Below, one piece after another: positions 10,315-20,818 of a stretch of DNA of 64,000 bases. Origin of the DNA: Ixodes scapularis (taxonomy: Eukaryota > Arthropoda > Arachnida > Ixodida > Ixodidae); contig NW_024609857.1 of NCBI RefSeq assembly GCF_016920785.2, forward strand, positions 193,143,027 through 193,207,026. Direction: 5' to 3'. The notes under the pieces are model-generated. The model was not told where the DNA came from and did no database searches. It was given only the letters and a program-made list of their open reading frames with translations. Made by a program: the position numbers and the translations under genes. The first letter of the stretch is position 1. Every line of letters begins with the position of its first letter.

Positions 10315-11518
10315 AATTTCAAAAGTGCAAGGGACAAGGACAGAACAAAGATACGAACAGGCCGACAGCTTACTATCAACTGATTGTTTTAATGCGTGAT
10401 AAGGGAAATATGAAAACGAGAGGAGAAATACTGAATTAAAATGCTAAATGCATTCGAATAAAAAATTAAAAACACGTCTGAAAATTAAAAAAATTAAAAA
10501 TTAACAAAATTACTTTGAAAAGTAGAGCAATAAAAAAAACAAAAAAAAAAACAAAAAAAACAGCCGGATTAAAAAAAAAGTTGAGGTACCCTATCCCTTT
10601 TTCGGACAGTGATATTTATGGTATGCTAAAACACGTGTCTCCTTTTTCTATTATAGTTTTCGCCTCAAACATTTTTCTGTCTCTCTTGCTCCGAAAGCGA
10701 TTGCGGTCTTTTGTTTGATTAAATAGAGGAGAGCATTCCTGTCTCTTACATGTATGGCTAGGTGCCCTGATGGTAACGATTGTAGACAAAGGTCATGCTC
10801 TCGTAGTCTTACATTAATGCAGCACCCAAATGGACCAACGTACACTCTCCCACATGTGCACGTAATTTCGTATACGATGTTGACGGTGCAGTTGACATAT
10901 TTATGTGCGTGCTGGACTGAGCATTTTTCTTGTCGTTCGTTTTGGGAGTTGATTTTTGGACATAGTATTTTAAGTTTACTACGTGGTGATGTTACAGCCT
11001 GTATGTCATATTTAGACGCTATTCGTTTAAGTTGTGTGAGACTTTGTGCTGGTAGGGTATCACTGCCGGTCGGCGCATTTTATCTCTTCTTCTTTCATTG
11101 TGTGTGGTCAAGCTCTACGAATCATAGAGTAAGGAAATGGTATATCCAAATTTATGTAGTGTTTTACTAGTTTCTCAAAACTCCGCTGGCTGTGTGCTCG
11201 CATCATTTTGGCAAGGCTGCTATGAACCAGCTTTTTACAATTACTCTCTTGATTATTTTTGAATGCGCCGAATCAAATAGAAGAAGTGATTTTCGGACCT
11301 TTGTTTATTGGGTCCAACATGCATAGTTGTTTTAAAGGACAGCTGACGATCTAGGAATAGTTCTTATCATGCTTTATCATGCATTAAAGTTATCATGCAT
11401 TAAGCACATAGTTAATAGTAAGCGCTTCCCCTGTTCGTAGCTTTGTTCTTTCCTTGTTCTTTGCGCTTTTGTAATTAAGATGTTTACCCAACTAGCCAGA
11501 AAGTTAAGTTTGATTGAC
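10315..11518 (-). mobile_element. Penelope-like element, 5'-truncated, inserted in LINE B
   Basis: Bounded by TGAATCATCTT (10304-10314) and TGAATGATCTT (11519-11529), an 11-bp target duplication with one mismatch; the LINE B leader resumes on the right. The minus strand encodes the C-terminus of a Penelope-like polymerase with GIY-YIG endonuclease. The 3' part (10315-10640) is an A-rich untranslated tail. Confidence 0.75.
10651..11090 (-). pseudogene. Penelope-like polymerase C-terminus with GIY-YIG endonuclease
   Basis: The minus-strand translation reads VIPYQHKVSHNLKRIASKY, then SPRSKLKILCPKI, then a Cys/His-rich stretch. It continues VYEITCTCGRVYVGPFGCC, INVRLREHD and GHLAIHV. This is the linker plus GIY-YIG domain of Penelope-like elements: the Y-V-G, the Arg in RLREH and the CTCG motif are all visible. 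The second Tyr of the GIY-YIG signature survives, while the usual Q-T-G is replaced by P-F-G. The reverse transcriptase upstream is lost. Confidence 0.75.
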
Positions 11519-11529
11519 TGAATGATCTT

Positions 11530-11815
11530 GGCCGAGCTTTACCAGGACTCCCCTTTACGAGAAGTGGGGTCCGAATCGGTGTATTGCTTAGCCCGGGAAT
11601 TCTGAAGGGTCCAAAGCTACCCCGGACTCGACTTTACGACAAGGATGCCCTTTTCCCCGGACACGGGAAAGCCACGCACACCAAGACGTGGGTGGGCGAA
11701 CCTGCATGACTTCCGACCGTGGTGACGCCACTCACCAAACACCTACTGACGTAGATGCCCCCTGCGGGGCTTAGCTGGGGTAAGCACTACCGGACCGTTG
11801 GCTCCTTGCTTGTGA
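11530..11815 (-). repeat. LINE B distal 5' leader
   Basis: Matches 41009-41330 (the corresponding part of LINE A), including CCCTTTTCCCCGGACACGGG, GTGGGCGAACC and GACGCCACTCACCAA. Here the junction reads GGTGTATTGCTTAGCCC without interruption. It therefore preserves the empty site into which Gypsy A inserted in LINE A. Confidence 0.7.
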
Positions 11816-12848
11816 CATCATGTGTGTAGTCGTGTCATGTGACGAGCAGTCACATTTGCGTGCTATGGCGCCGGCTGGGGGGGGGGGGGGGGGGGGGGTC
11901 TTTGCTGCCCGCGGAACGAAATTCCGGTTTATCGCTCTAAGCCTCTATACCTTGCTGATTGGCGGCTATCTTGTCGGGTTCTCAGAAGGGCTGCTGGCAT
12001 GGACCTTTCGTGGCAGCGCCATGTCATATGGCGCACAAACGTGAAGTCACCAGAGCGCCGCTGCATTGTAAGCGTCCGTCGCCTACTTTGCTCCGTTTTG
12101 AGAATGGTACGCCTTGGCTCGAATTCTCCTGCCACTTCTCGCGTTCCTAGAGAGCCTCACAGAGGCCTTGGGGCGAGTTTAAGAGCCAAGCAATTTCCGA
12201 AAAATAACTTCCGCACCCAAAACCCAAGACGTGGTTCGGATTCGGCGTATGCTCAGTTGCTACGACGCCATTTTATTAGATGCGGAAAGCTTTGAGTACG
12301 CTCTTTTTAAATACCCTTTTAGTTTTGTCTACGCTTCTTGAAACTTAGGACTAGTTTTATCAAGTACTCGTTTACCTCGTTTAAAAAGGGGCAAGTCAGA
12401 GATGTACAGGAGCTTTTGCGCGTATCTTCCACCCATGGCCGTGTGAATGTTCCGTGCAAGTATTTGGTGAATTAGTTATGTTTCTCATGGTGAAAAAGTT
12501 TGTTTATGTTGTAATCTGCGCAGTTTATTCATGCAGTTTCAGAAAGGTTTTTGAATGGGCAGTGTACATTTTACTTGGAGTGAGGCTAAGTTGAAGTATA
12601 TTTTCTTACTGAGCGATGTCATGTCCGCTCATGTTGCATTGTTTCTTAACGCGTATACTTCTTTTAGTAGAATGAATATTTAATGAGGCATAAAACAAAA
12701 AACATTAGTATCACGGCTCATTTTCGAAATTTAAGGTTTGCGAAAGAAATAATATCTGAAAAAATATATTCACTAGTATTGACCTTTTGCTCTTCCGGCA
12801 ACGGTCCAAAAGACGGCGGCCATTAAAAATTTACCTTATTTCATTAAG
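11816..12848. other. Unassigned sequence
   Basis: Apart from the G tract I see no supported gene or repeat. Short open frames near 11929-12295 overlap on both strands and look like chance. Confidence 0.4.
11879..11898. repeat. Homopolymer G tract
   Basis: A run of about 20 G of unknown origin near the outer edge of LINE B, in otherwise unassigned sequence (11816-12848). Confidence 0.9.
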
Positions 12849-12967
12849 GAGCTCAGTGGACGCCTCCTTCGAGCCGGTTACAATGAGGTCACAAATTTTA
12901 TCACCATACAGTCATCTCGGTTGGTGGACGGCACGGACGAAACACTCTTCTACACACGCCTGAACGG
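12849..12967 (+). CDS. Possible internal exon of unknown gene
   Basis: A pyrimidine-rich tract and TTAAG acceptor precede an open stretch reading ELSGRLLRAGYNEVTNF, ITIQSSRLVDGTDETLFYT, RLNG, followed by a strong GGGTAAGTG donor. The coding-like composition and good donor make an exon plausible. No domain is recognised and no flanking exons were found, so it may equally be a fragment of a transposon gene. Confidence 0.3.
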
Positions 12968-13027
12968 GTAAGTGTCGTGATTTGTTTAAGTCGTTCTCTA
13001 CTCATCGCCTATATGTTTATATTTTCG

Positions 13028-13670
13028 CGCGCATGATTGAGAAGGAACGTTCGTCCGTACTTCTAGAAGATTCGAGTTTACTCTTACCTCGAGTGTAAAA
13101 GGTAGGAAGGCCAACGTGTCCTTGCCTAGTAAGTCAGACAAAAAGACCAGCGCGGCCTTGACGTCGTGCTTTCCCGACGACGGGGCACACACACTGTCGC
13201 AGTCTCGCTCCACCCAGCTGTCACGCCGACGTCGCGACGTTCGCTGCCGCTGTTTCGACTCTAATTATTTTTTTTTCCGCCATCAGTTGGTCGATTAAAC
13301 TTTTATTTTCAGTTTCAAACTTGTAGACACTTTTCTATCGGCGACATTTCTGGTAGGAAGAATGAGCGTCAAAACAGCAGCAGCAAACGTCACGGCGTCG
13401 GCGTGACTGTTGATTGGAGCGTTGCTGCGATGAAGAGACTGTGCATTGTTGTCGGAAGAGTGAGTTAGCAAGGAAGCGTTGGGCTCCATATCTACCACAC
13501 TCGTTAAGTCGAATCTTCGATCTAGAATGTTCTAGATTGAGCTAGAACGAGAATGACTCTGGAAGGACATATGTTGGGCTTCTTTCCTTTTACATTCTGG
13601 TTAAAAGTAAACTCGAATCTTCTAGAAGTAAGCAGAAGCGCTCCTTCTCGGACATGCACGCAGCAACGCT
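13028..13670. repeat. Inverted repeat with heat-shock-element-like motifs
   Basis: About 100 bases at 13028-13130 reappear in reverse complement at 13540-13670. Both arms hold TTCTAGAAGATTC (13071-13083; reverse complement at 13615-13627), which fits the heat-shock element pattern TTCnnGAAnnTTC exactly. The core near 13511-13555 adds more TTC/GAA units. The central 400 bp has short open frames on both strands but no recognised protein. It could be a MITE, or two divergent promoter regions. Confidence 0.6.
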
Positions 13671-14362
13671 ATTTTATAACGGCGTGTTGAAATAGTCGCC
13701 ACATCGGCAGCCCTAGTGCAGTAAATGCGGGGTTCGCATATCAAATGGACCAAGGGACGTCAACTTGAACTTAAGAATATAATCTCATTTATATTGTATT
13801 TATTTTACCTTCAAAGCCAGGCGCATTACAGTAGTTGTGTACAAGAAAATAACAACTAAAACATAAAATTTAAATATGAGGGAAGCTATTATTTCTATGG
13901 CAGAGCTATAAATGTACTAATTACATGTATGTATGCTACTGTAATTAGTTACGTTATCGAGAACTGAATATTTTTAATTTAAGTGTTTGTAACTGTTACT
14001 TTTGGTTAATTTTTATATGTTGTAAATTTGTTGAGATATAGTTACTTATTGGTATTCTTGACTTCTTACTTCTTAGAGCGGTATTTCAGAACGGCAGCAT
14101 TTTACCAAGCAGCGCGGCATTGAAGGCTTCTTCTGCACTGAGAGCCTGGTAATTACGAAGCGCAGGGCGAGCTTGTCAGAAAATAATGTTGAGTATATAT
14201 TGCTCTTATAGACAAACTGAGATTAAAAAAAAATATTTTTAAGGGCCAACATGTTAGAGGTTTCTTTCGTAATTTTTTACGAAATTAAAAATTCCGGGAA
14301 GTATTTATGCCGCCAGATGCTATTTAGTTGGGCGTCATTGCACACGTTAAGCCCCGACCATC
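13671..14362. other. Unassigned AT-rich intergenic sequence
   Basis: No coding region, RNA gene or repeat family recognised. Confidence 0.5.
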
Positions 14363-14730
14363 GGCTAGTGTAAGGGTGGCCAGGCTGACCCAGCCTAAGA
14401 GCCGCAAACAAAACCACGAAACTTCCAAGAGCCGGGGGAGGAGGGGGGACTTGTCCAGAGCAATAGGCGAAACTTGAATTACTTTCGATCTATCCGACAA
14501 ACAAACACAAGACTGCCGAACCTCAACATGTCTTTCGATTTAAAAAGCGTTTCATTTTTCTTTTGGGGGAAGTGCTCGTGTGAACGGGAGGGAGGCGGGG
14601 GAGTGTGTGCGTGTATGTGTGTGTGGGGGGGGGGGGGTGGGGCTAGGGGAGGGAGCCGCGAGCCGCACTTTAACACGCGAAGAGCCGCATGCGGCTCGCG
14701 AGCCGCAGCTTGGCCACCCCTGGGTTAGTG
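14363..14730. mobile_element. hAT-type MITE with 8-bp target duplication
   Basis: The element (14371-14722) ends in inverted TAAGGGTGGCCAGGCTG and CAGCTTGGCCACCCCTG, a classic hAT terminus. It is flanked by GGCTAGTG (14363-14370) and GGTTAGTG (14723-14730), an 8-bp duplication with one transition. Subterminal repeats of GAGCCGC / GCGGCTC occur at both ends. The interior holds a GTGTGTG microsatellite and a G run (about 14626-14640). No transposase, so it would need one in trans. Confidence 0.85.
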
Positions 14731-15199
14731 GCTTCGCCCATTATTACTGATGTACTTCGCTGCGCGACTGAAGACGCTCGCAAGCTATTGTCGTGCGAGC
14801 AGACGCGTGGCAGCCTCCTGGATCGTCTGCTGTTCCACCATCGTCCATCGTCGTGTGCAACTCCCGCAAGACGTGGCCATGAAAGCGGCGTTCTACTCTG
14901 CCATCAGGCACGAGCCACGGTACAATGCAAGTGTCTCTGATCGTCTATCGATGTGCGGTAAAAAGCGAACGAGACGATAACAAAAAAAATTCAACAAAAT
15001 AAATATGCAGTCTTTTCAGCATTTCTGTTCTTGCTTGGCTTTCTTCCACGTGTCCGCGAGCAAGGTGAATGAGCGTCATGCCGCACATTTTAAACGTCGT
15101 TCTTATGAGAACCAATATCTTTATTGAGCAACAACACGCGCAAATGAAAAAAAAGTAATCAACTTGGTGCGCTAGGCTTTGGAAGCATCTTTCACCTCG
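14731..15199. other. Unassigned sequence
   Basis: No supported gene. It separates the hAT-type MITE from the 5'-truncated CR1-like LINE. Confidence 0.4.
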
Positions 15200-15388
15200 A
15201 AAACCTGGCGTGACTAAACTTGTAACAGATGAGCGGGTTGTTTTAGAAAAGACAGACATCGCGAATGTTTTTGGAACCTTTGTTTTTTTACAGTTTTTTC
15301 TTGTGATGTCGGCACACTATCCGAGTGTGATGAATTCGTCAGTATACCAACAATTCCTGATGAAACTCCCTCCTGATCTAAGGAAGGA

Positions 15389-16720
15389 ATGTTTTCGTTG
15401 CTTCTAGATTTAGACCCTTCAAAGACAGGGGCACCAGACCAAATTCCAAATGCGTTTTTAAAAAGGTATGCCGAATGGTCGTCCAAATGTTTATTGCTTA
15501 CCTTTCAGAAATCGCTTGACAGTTCTTCGCTTCCAAACGACTGGAAATTGTGTAAAGTAATTCCAATATTTAAGGAGAATAATTCACGTTCCCCGGAAAA
15601 TTATCGACCCATTTCCTTAACATCAACATGCTGTAAAATAATTGAGCACATCATCTCCAAGCATATTCATGCGTTCTTAGCTGAGCACGGCCTACTAGAC
15701 AGCTGCCAAGATGGATTCCGAAAAGGGCTTTCTACTGTTACGCAACTGACGGAAATTGTGCATTTCTTTTCGAAAACTTTAGCTAGTAGAGGCTAGGTCG
15801 ATGTTATTTTTGGGGATTTTAAACATGCCTTTGTTAAGGTGAACCATAGAAAGTAATTATGCAAGATAAGACCTATGCTAAAGAACGAAACTCTGTCAGG
15901 ATGAAAAAGATCATTTCTTTCCGATCGAAAGCAATTCGTTGGCATTGTGCTGTTACTTTTGGTGTGCCACAAGGCTCAGTTCTGGGGCCGTGGCTTGTTC
16001 TTATGTTTATAGACGATCTGGTTAGAGACATGTCGGTGCACGCGAGACTTTTTGTAGATGACTGCATTTTGGACACTAAGGTAACAACTATGTCTGACCA
16101 AAGTAACTTAAGCGCAAACCTGCATAGAGTTAAGGAATGGTGCACTGAGCGGCAGATGTCTTTGAATGTAGGAAAAAACGTTTGTACGTTCATCACACAT
16201 AAATTAAATCCCCTAGTTTATCCGCACAGCCTCGATGGCGTCTTCTTAGAAAAAAGTATATAATTATAATTACCTTGGTGTTAATATATCGAGCGACCTT
16301 CGATGGAACATGCATTCGTCTATAATTGTTAAAAAAGCTAATACACGACTAGCATTTCTACGACGGTCCTTGAAACTAGCATCTACAGAGACTAACTAGA
16401 CTGCTCGCTTACAAATGGCCAGCACTTTATCTTGTATGATTTGTGGGCCAGCTCTTTATCTTGTATGACTTGATCTGAAAATAAAAATTGAATTGAATTA
16501 AAAATTGAATTGAATTGAAATGCTGGTTTGTCCCCTGCTTGAATACGCGTCGGAAGTATGGGAACCGCACATGAAAAGCCTACTCCTTGGCCTAGAAAGT
16601 GTACAGCGACTGGCCCTGCGTTTCATTTATTCTAGATATCGCAAATGAGATTCGCTGACAGACCTCTATGCGCTGTGTAATCTTCCGTTGCTTCAGTCTA
16701 GACGGGAAAATAAACGATTG
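15389..16720 (+). pseudogene. CR1-like LINE reverse transcriptase, decayed
   Basis: Block order is normal for a CR1/Jockey polymerase. GAPDQIPNAFLKRYAEW, then LPNDWKLCKVIPIFKENN and ENYRPISLTSTCCKIIEH, then CQDGFRKGLSTVTQLTEIVH lie in 15389-15796. GVPQGSVLGP and the catalytic box LFVDDC (Ala of the usual F-A-D-D replaced by Val) lie in 15859-16263. The C-terminal CPLLEYASEVWEP and VQRLALRFIY lie near 16520-16640. Stops at about 15795 and 15856 and frameshifts break the frame. The protein would copy LINE RNA at nicked target DNA; this copy is dead. Confidence 0.8.
16417..16515 (+). mobile_element. Tiny LINE 3'-end insertion with (TTGAA)n tail
   Basis: About 100 bases interrupt the reverse transcriptase between TCTACAGAGAC... 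and the LLEYAS block. They contain a duplicated TCTTGTATGA word and end in AATTGAATTGAATT repeats, like the 3' end of another CR1-type element. AAATG lies at both edges and may be a short target duplication. Confidence 0.45.
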
Positions 16721-17115
16721 AAGCTTTTTTATGATACTTTCTGGTTCATTGCTCATTGACCAATCACGTTTCCTAACCCTTCATCAATCCCGTATCACTC
16801 GTAACAAACATTCGGGTCACTTACAAGAGTTTCCATTCAACAATGATTGTTTTAAGTAGTCCCCCTTTTCTCGTACTGGAATCCGTTGCCAGAACATGGG
16901 ATTTCTTCCACCGATCTCGAATTATTCGTTTTCCAACCGAACGCAACCTAATTACTGTATATTTTTGATTTGCATTGTTTTTTGGTGTTCCTCGGATTCT
17001 GCTTCGTTGCCGTGTTGCTTTACCTGGGTCTTTTACAAGTGTAACTCGTTGCCACTCCTGTCAAAGTCCTAATCAGGACCGAGAGTATGTCAAATACATA
17101 GATAATAAAAAGATT

Positions 17116-17315
17116 TGAGGAGGCTGCTTTGACTTCTTTTTGGAGGCAACAGCATCTGCTATAGGGGGCTGGCTTTATCTCCATATAGAGGGAACAGTTG
17201 CCCTATTTTGGGGGGCAATAGTGCACGCCCCTAGTTTCAACCTTTACCTCTTTTGGAGGGAACTATGATCCACTTTGGGGTTAAATGTACACGATCGGGA
17301 AAACAGCTAAAAAAA
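17116..17315. other. Unassigned sequence with GGAGG-rich words
   Basis: Contains imperfect repeats of TTTTGGAGG/AACTATG-like words between the LINE and the minisatellite element. No coding support. Confidence 0.3.
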
Positions 17316-18293
17316 ATTAAAGCCGTTTACAACTCGCTGTAACGCCGAATTAGGGCGCAGCTCTTAAGGAGGAGGGGGGAAGGGCACTGGGGGTGGGTCA
17401 AGTGACCTTGGGGGGTCACGTGACCTTGTGAGGGTCACGTGACCGTGGGGTGTCACGTGACATCAGGGGGTCACGTGACGATGCCGATGCCGATGACGTT
17501 ATCAGTGACGTTACTGATGACGTCACTGATGACGTCATCAGTGATGATGACGATGCGGATGCCGGTGACGTCATCAGTGACGTCACTGATGACGTCACCA
17601 GTGATGATGAGGATGACGATGCGGATGCCGGTGACGTCATCGGTGACGTCACTAATGACGTCATCAGTGATGATGACGATGACGATGCACATGGCGGTAG
17701 CGTCATCAGTGACGTCACAGATAACGTCATTAGTGGCGATGACGTGAACGGGGGTCAGGTGACCTCGGGGGAGGGCGTCACGTAACCTTGGGAGGGGGGG
17801 TCACGTGACCTAAGTAACCATTGTGACCCTCATGAGGGTAACCCTGTGACCCCTGTGAGGGTGACTCTCGTGACCCTCGTGAGGGTAACTCTCGTGACCC
17901 TCATGAGGGTAACTCTCAGAACCCTCGTGAGGTAACTCTCATAACCCTCGTGACCCTCGTGAGGGTAACCCTTTTGAGGGCAACTAACCCTCGTAACCCT
18001 CGTGAGGGTTACGAGGGTTAGTAACCCTCGTAGCCCTCGTGATCCTCGTGAGGGTAACCCTTGTGAGAGTAACCCTCGTAACCCTCGTGACGGTTACGAG
18101 GGTTACTCGCGGTTAAGCCGACGCCGACGGTGACGCCGACGGGGGGAGGGGGTCACGTGACTTGGGGAGTCACGTGACCCTGGGGGAGGGGTTATGCGGC
18201 ATTGGGGGTCACGTCACCTTGGAGTGACCTTGGTTACGCCGACGGCGACGCCGCCCAGGCCGGAAACGGGCGCCTAAGAGCTGCGCTCTAAAA
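17316..18293. mobile_element. CRE/E-box minisatellite element, copy 1
   Basis: Bounded by inverted TTAGGGCGCAGCTCTTA (17351-17367) and TAAGAGCTGCGCTCTA (about 18274-18289). Homology to copy 2 (33823-34455) also covers about 35 bases left of the inverted repeat (AAAGCCGTTTACA...). Inside are GGTCACGTGACC units (17410-17480 and 18150-18215). Next comes an array of TGACGTCA palindromes within a unit like GTGACGTCATCAGTGATGAT (17490-17740). A GTAACCCTCGTGAGGG minisatellite (17815-18110) and GCCGAC runs follow. No transposase. Long open frames here arise only from the repeat period. Confidence 0.8.
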
Positions 18294-18303
18294 AACGCGA
18301 ACT

Positions 18304-18358
18304 ACTAAGAACAAACACCACAGAACAGTGCTGTCCTGTCGTGTTTGTTCTTTCTAGT
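18304..18358. repeat. Imperfect 27-bp-arm palindrome
   Basis: ACTAAGAACAAACACCACAG on the left is mirrored by CTGTCGTGTTTGTTCTTTCT on the right around AACAGTGCTGT. It would form a long RNA or DNA hairpin. It sits next to the minisatellite element, and a short ATG frame (18387 onward) with a GTAAAG donor-like site follows. Function unknown. Confidence 0.7.
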
Positions 18359-18569
18359 CCACGCTTTCTGAGCTGTTTTCCCCATCATGGAAAACATCAG
18401 CCAACTGGCCACGTTCACCACCTTATTACAGGTAAAGTGTACTGATGGGATTACTTTTACCTTTTAAAGGAAGGTACTATGGCCCTTTGTGGGTGTGATA
18501 GTACATGCTTCAAGGGTAGGCCTTATAATAGATGAAGACGGCACTAGTTCCGAAAGCAAATGACAACGT

Positions 18570-18575
18570 TTTATT
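18570..18575 (-). terminator. Candidate poly(A) signal of the minus-strand host gene
   Basis: The minus strand reads AATAAA here, about 930 bases downstream of the stop codon at 19507. The intervening sequence is AT-rich with no supported gene, as expected of a 3' untranslated region. Other AATAAA-like sites exist between 18590 and 19450, so the true end is uncertain. Confidence 0.35.
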
Positions 18576-19506
18576 GTGGCTATCGCAAACAAAATAAAAT
18601 AAAAATCAATGGCATGACTAGACATCTTATAAAAGTTCAAAGATACAACCACTAAACGCAATAAAGGCAGTCGGAACAACTCTTCGGGGGCTCTAGTTCG
18701 CAACAGTCAATAAAATTATCACAAAAAAGTGCATAAACAATCAGTGTCTACCCGGCAAATAACAGTGAATGGTTCAAACACTGCTTGGAATAGCGGAGCT
18801 TCATCGGGGTGAACTTAAATGACTGAGTCTTGTACAAACCAAAATGGAAATAAACGTACTGCGATGTGACATAGATTCAGTACTACACATATTACAAAAG
18901 CAATACAAACCAAGACATGACTAGTAATGACTAGTGCGTTGTAACTCAAGGACAGCAGCAGTACACTATGCCCTTCTTATCCACAGTAGTGGAATGAACG
19001 CTGGAGTAGAGGAAAGCAGACTCCGGGATTTGCTCTTCTCATGTGGAAAGAAGAAAGGGCTCGTGTCTCCTGCTGCTAATGACCGTCAGCAAATTACCGC
19101 GAAGGCCAAAGGGATTTAACCCACTTCACATGAACTGCAAAAGTCAGTTTTTACTATCTTGTATTTAATCCCTGCGAGCAATCAAAAACCGTCTTGTATT
19201 TAAACCTTGCAAGCACAAATCACTGTGAACATGGGACCACAACCCTCAAATGCTTTCAGCCACCAAGTATGAAGTAGACTGAAATAAATTAAGTATGCCA
19301 AAGCTGTACAAAGCAAAAAGCAGTGATTTCGGAAGTTACAAAAATGTGAATATAAAGCAATATCATTGCTCTTCTGAAACTCTCAGAATCAACCCGCCTT
19401 GTGTCAGACCAAAAAAAAAAAAATCATTAAACAGATGACATAACAAAGGAAATTCCTAAACCTGCATAAAAATACACTAAACAGAAAATACTTTTTACCA
19501 TTTCTT

Positions 19507-19757
19507 CTAGGTTTGAAAGCAATATGGTGCACGTGACTCCACATTTGAGTGTTTCAGAGCAATTAAGCACTCCAGTGCTATGAATCTGCGCCTTAACTGG
19601 TGATGGTACTCAAATTCAAAGATGAAGTAGGTGCAGAATGCAAACAAGACTGCCTCAGCAGGCAACGCGGCTTCGAGGTCTCTCTCTACTGCCACATGGC
19701 TGGGCATCTCAGGATTAATTAGGCTTGAGCTGACAGCCACTGCGTAGATTGAACTGC
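19507..19757 (-). CDS. Terminal exon of a candidate host gene
   Basis: After a TTTTTTTGGTTCCAGGCAG acceptor on the minus strand, an open frame of 82 residues runs to TAG. It includes SSIYAVAVSSSLINPEMPS, VERDLEAALPAEAVLFAFCT and YHHQLRRRFIALECLIAL. It looks like an all-helical protein end. Using the second AG of the acceptor, it joins in frame to the exon at 20565-20717. No TE homology was recognised and it has no lesions, which sets it apart from its surroundings. I cannot name the product. Confidence 0.5.
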
Positions 19758-20564
19758 CTGCCTGGAACCAAAAAAATTTGGAAATCATGTGATATGAAGT
19801 TCAAACCGACCATCCCCAATTTGAAGAAACTGTGCAGAAATATTGAATCTTTCTAAGACTCATTTGGAAATTTGATGGGCCACTGATTCCAGCATTAAAA
19901 AGCATCAACCATACTTACCAGACGTGACCAGTTTAACTGTAGACTAACCACCACTGGCTAAAATTATCCCATGGCGGGTGGTAGTCGATTACTAAGCACT
20001 TTGCATTCACCGGTCCTTTTTAAATTTGTCACCCCGATTTACTTAGGTGACTAACAAATCTTAGTCAGAGGGGTACAACTACTGTGGCAGGTTAGTATTG
20101 ACAAGTGCTGACTGTTGGGCGAGTTGGTATTGTACGTGAGAAAACATGATTGCGCTTTAAGACAAGGACAGAGGAAGAACATACACCGAAGAGCGCTACA
20201 TCTCAGTAGCTACTCAGCAGCGCAGCCGGCTCCCATGACCGACAACCTAACAGCCAAACTTCGGCAACTACGTTTTGTTTTTGTCCGAAGCGATTTGCCA
20301 GATTAAAATTGAATGTATATTTTATTTAGACAAAAACAAAGCAGCACACAAGGACAAAAACACAGAAAGAGAACCCACCGAAAACGACACACTCAAGCGC
20401 CTTGTGTGTCTTACTCTAATTTATTTACTCGATGTATAGCTTCAATTTTCTCTGGAAAATGAACGAACACCACACACACAAAGAAAAAATAAAAATCAAG
20501 AGCCTCATTTCAAGTGCCTAAATCCGAACAAGAAAATCAAAATAAAATATCTGACTACGCTTAC
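19758..20564 (-). other. Probable intron of the candidate host gene
   Basis: On the minus strand it begins GTAAGC after ...ACTGCAG (20565) and ends in a T-rich AG acceptor. The interior is AT-rich with no coding support. Confidence 0.45.
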
Positions 20565-20717
20565 CTGCAGTAAACAGTGTTAAGAACTGACACAATATGA
20601 GTCCAAGGTAGCAGGCATCCAGTACCCTCGACGAAATCACCCTACAGCTTTGACGCAGGACGAAAGAAATATATTCAATCAACTTCAAATAACGCAAACT
20701 TGAGCCATCTAACTCGC
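20565..20717 (-). CDS. Upstream exon of the candidate host gene
   Basis: The minus strand has a TTATTTAATAG acceptor, then 153 bases open in the frame ELDGSSLRYLKLIEYISF, VLRQSCRVISSRVLDACYLG, LILCQFLTLFTA, then a GTAAGC donor. Its length (2 + 150 + 1 bases) leaves one base that completes the Gly codon of the next exon. The hydrophobic, leucine-rich content is typical of helical repeats. Exons further upstream were not found; a TTAA-flanked transposon lies 100 bp away, so the next intron has been invaded. Confidence 0.5.
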
Positions 20718-20818
20718 CTATTAAATAATCAGACTTTTAAAAATGCCTGATCACACGCAAAAAAAAAAAAAAATGTCAAGACAACAACATAATTGCTAGT
20801 CTCGCTGCCGGTAACAAC

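Larger units (their letters stand above)
15200..17115 (+). mobile_element. CR1-like LINE (Jockey superfamily), 5'-truncated
   Basis: A single-strand series of reverse transcriptase pieces in correct order, ending near ATGTCAAATACATAGATAATAAAA, a typical CR1-type 3' tail. The endonuclease and ORF1 are missing, consistent with 5' truncation. A small foreign tail is inserted at about 16417-16515. No target duplication was identified. Confidence 0.75.

Noticed and set aside
17439..17785. Long open frames over the CRE array (both strands, ~100 codons each)
   Set aside because: They are produced by the repeat unit, whose period is compatible with open frames on every strand; translations are pure MTSSVTSL / DVISDVTDD repeats.
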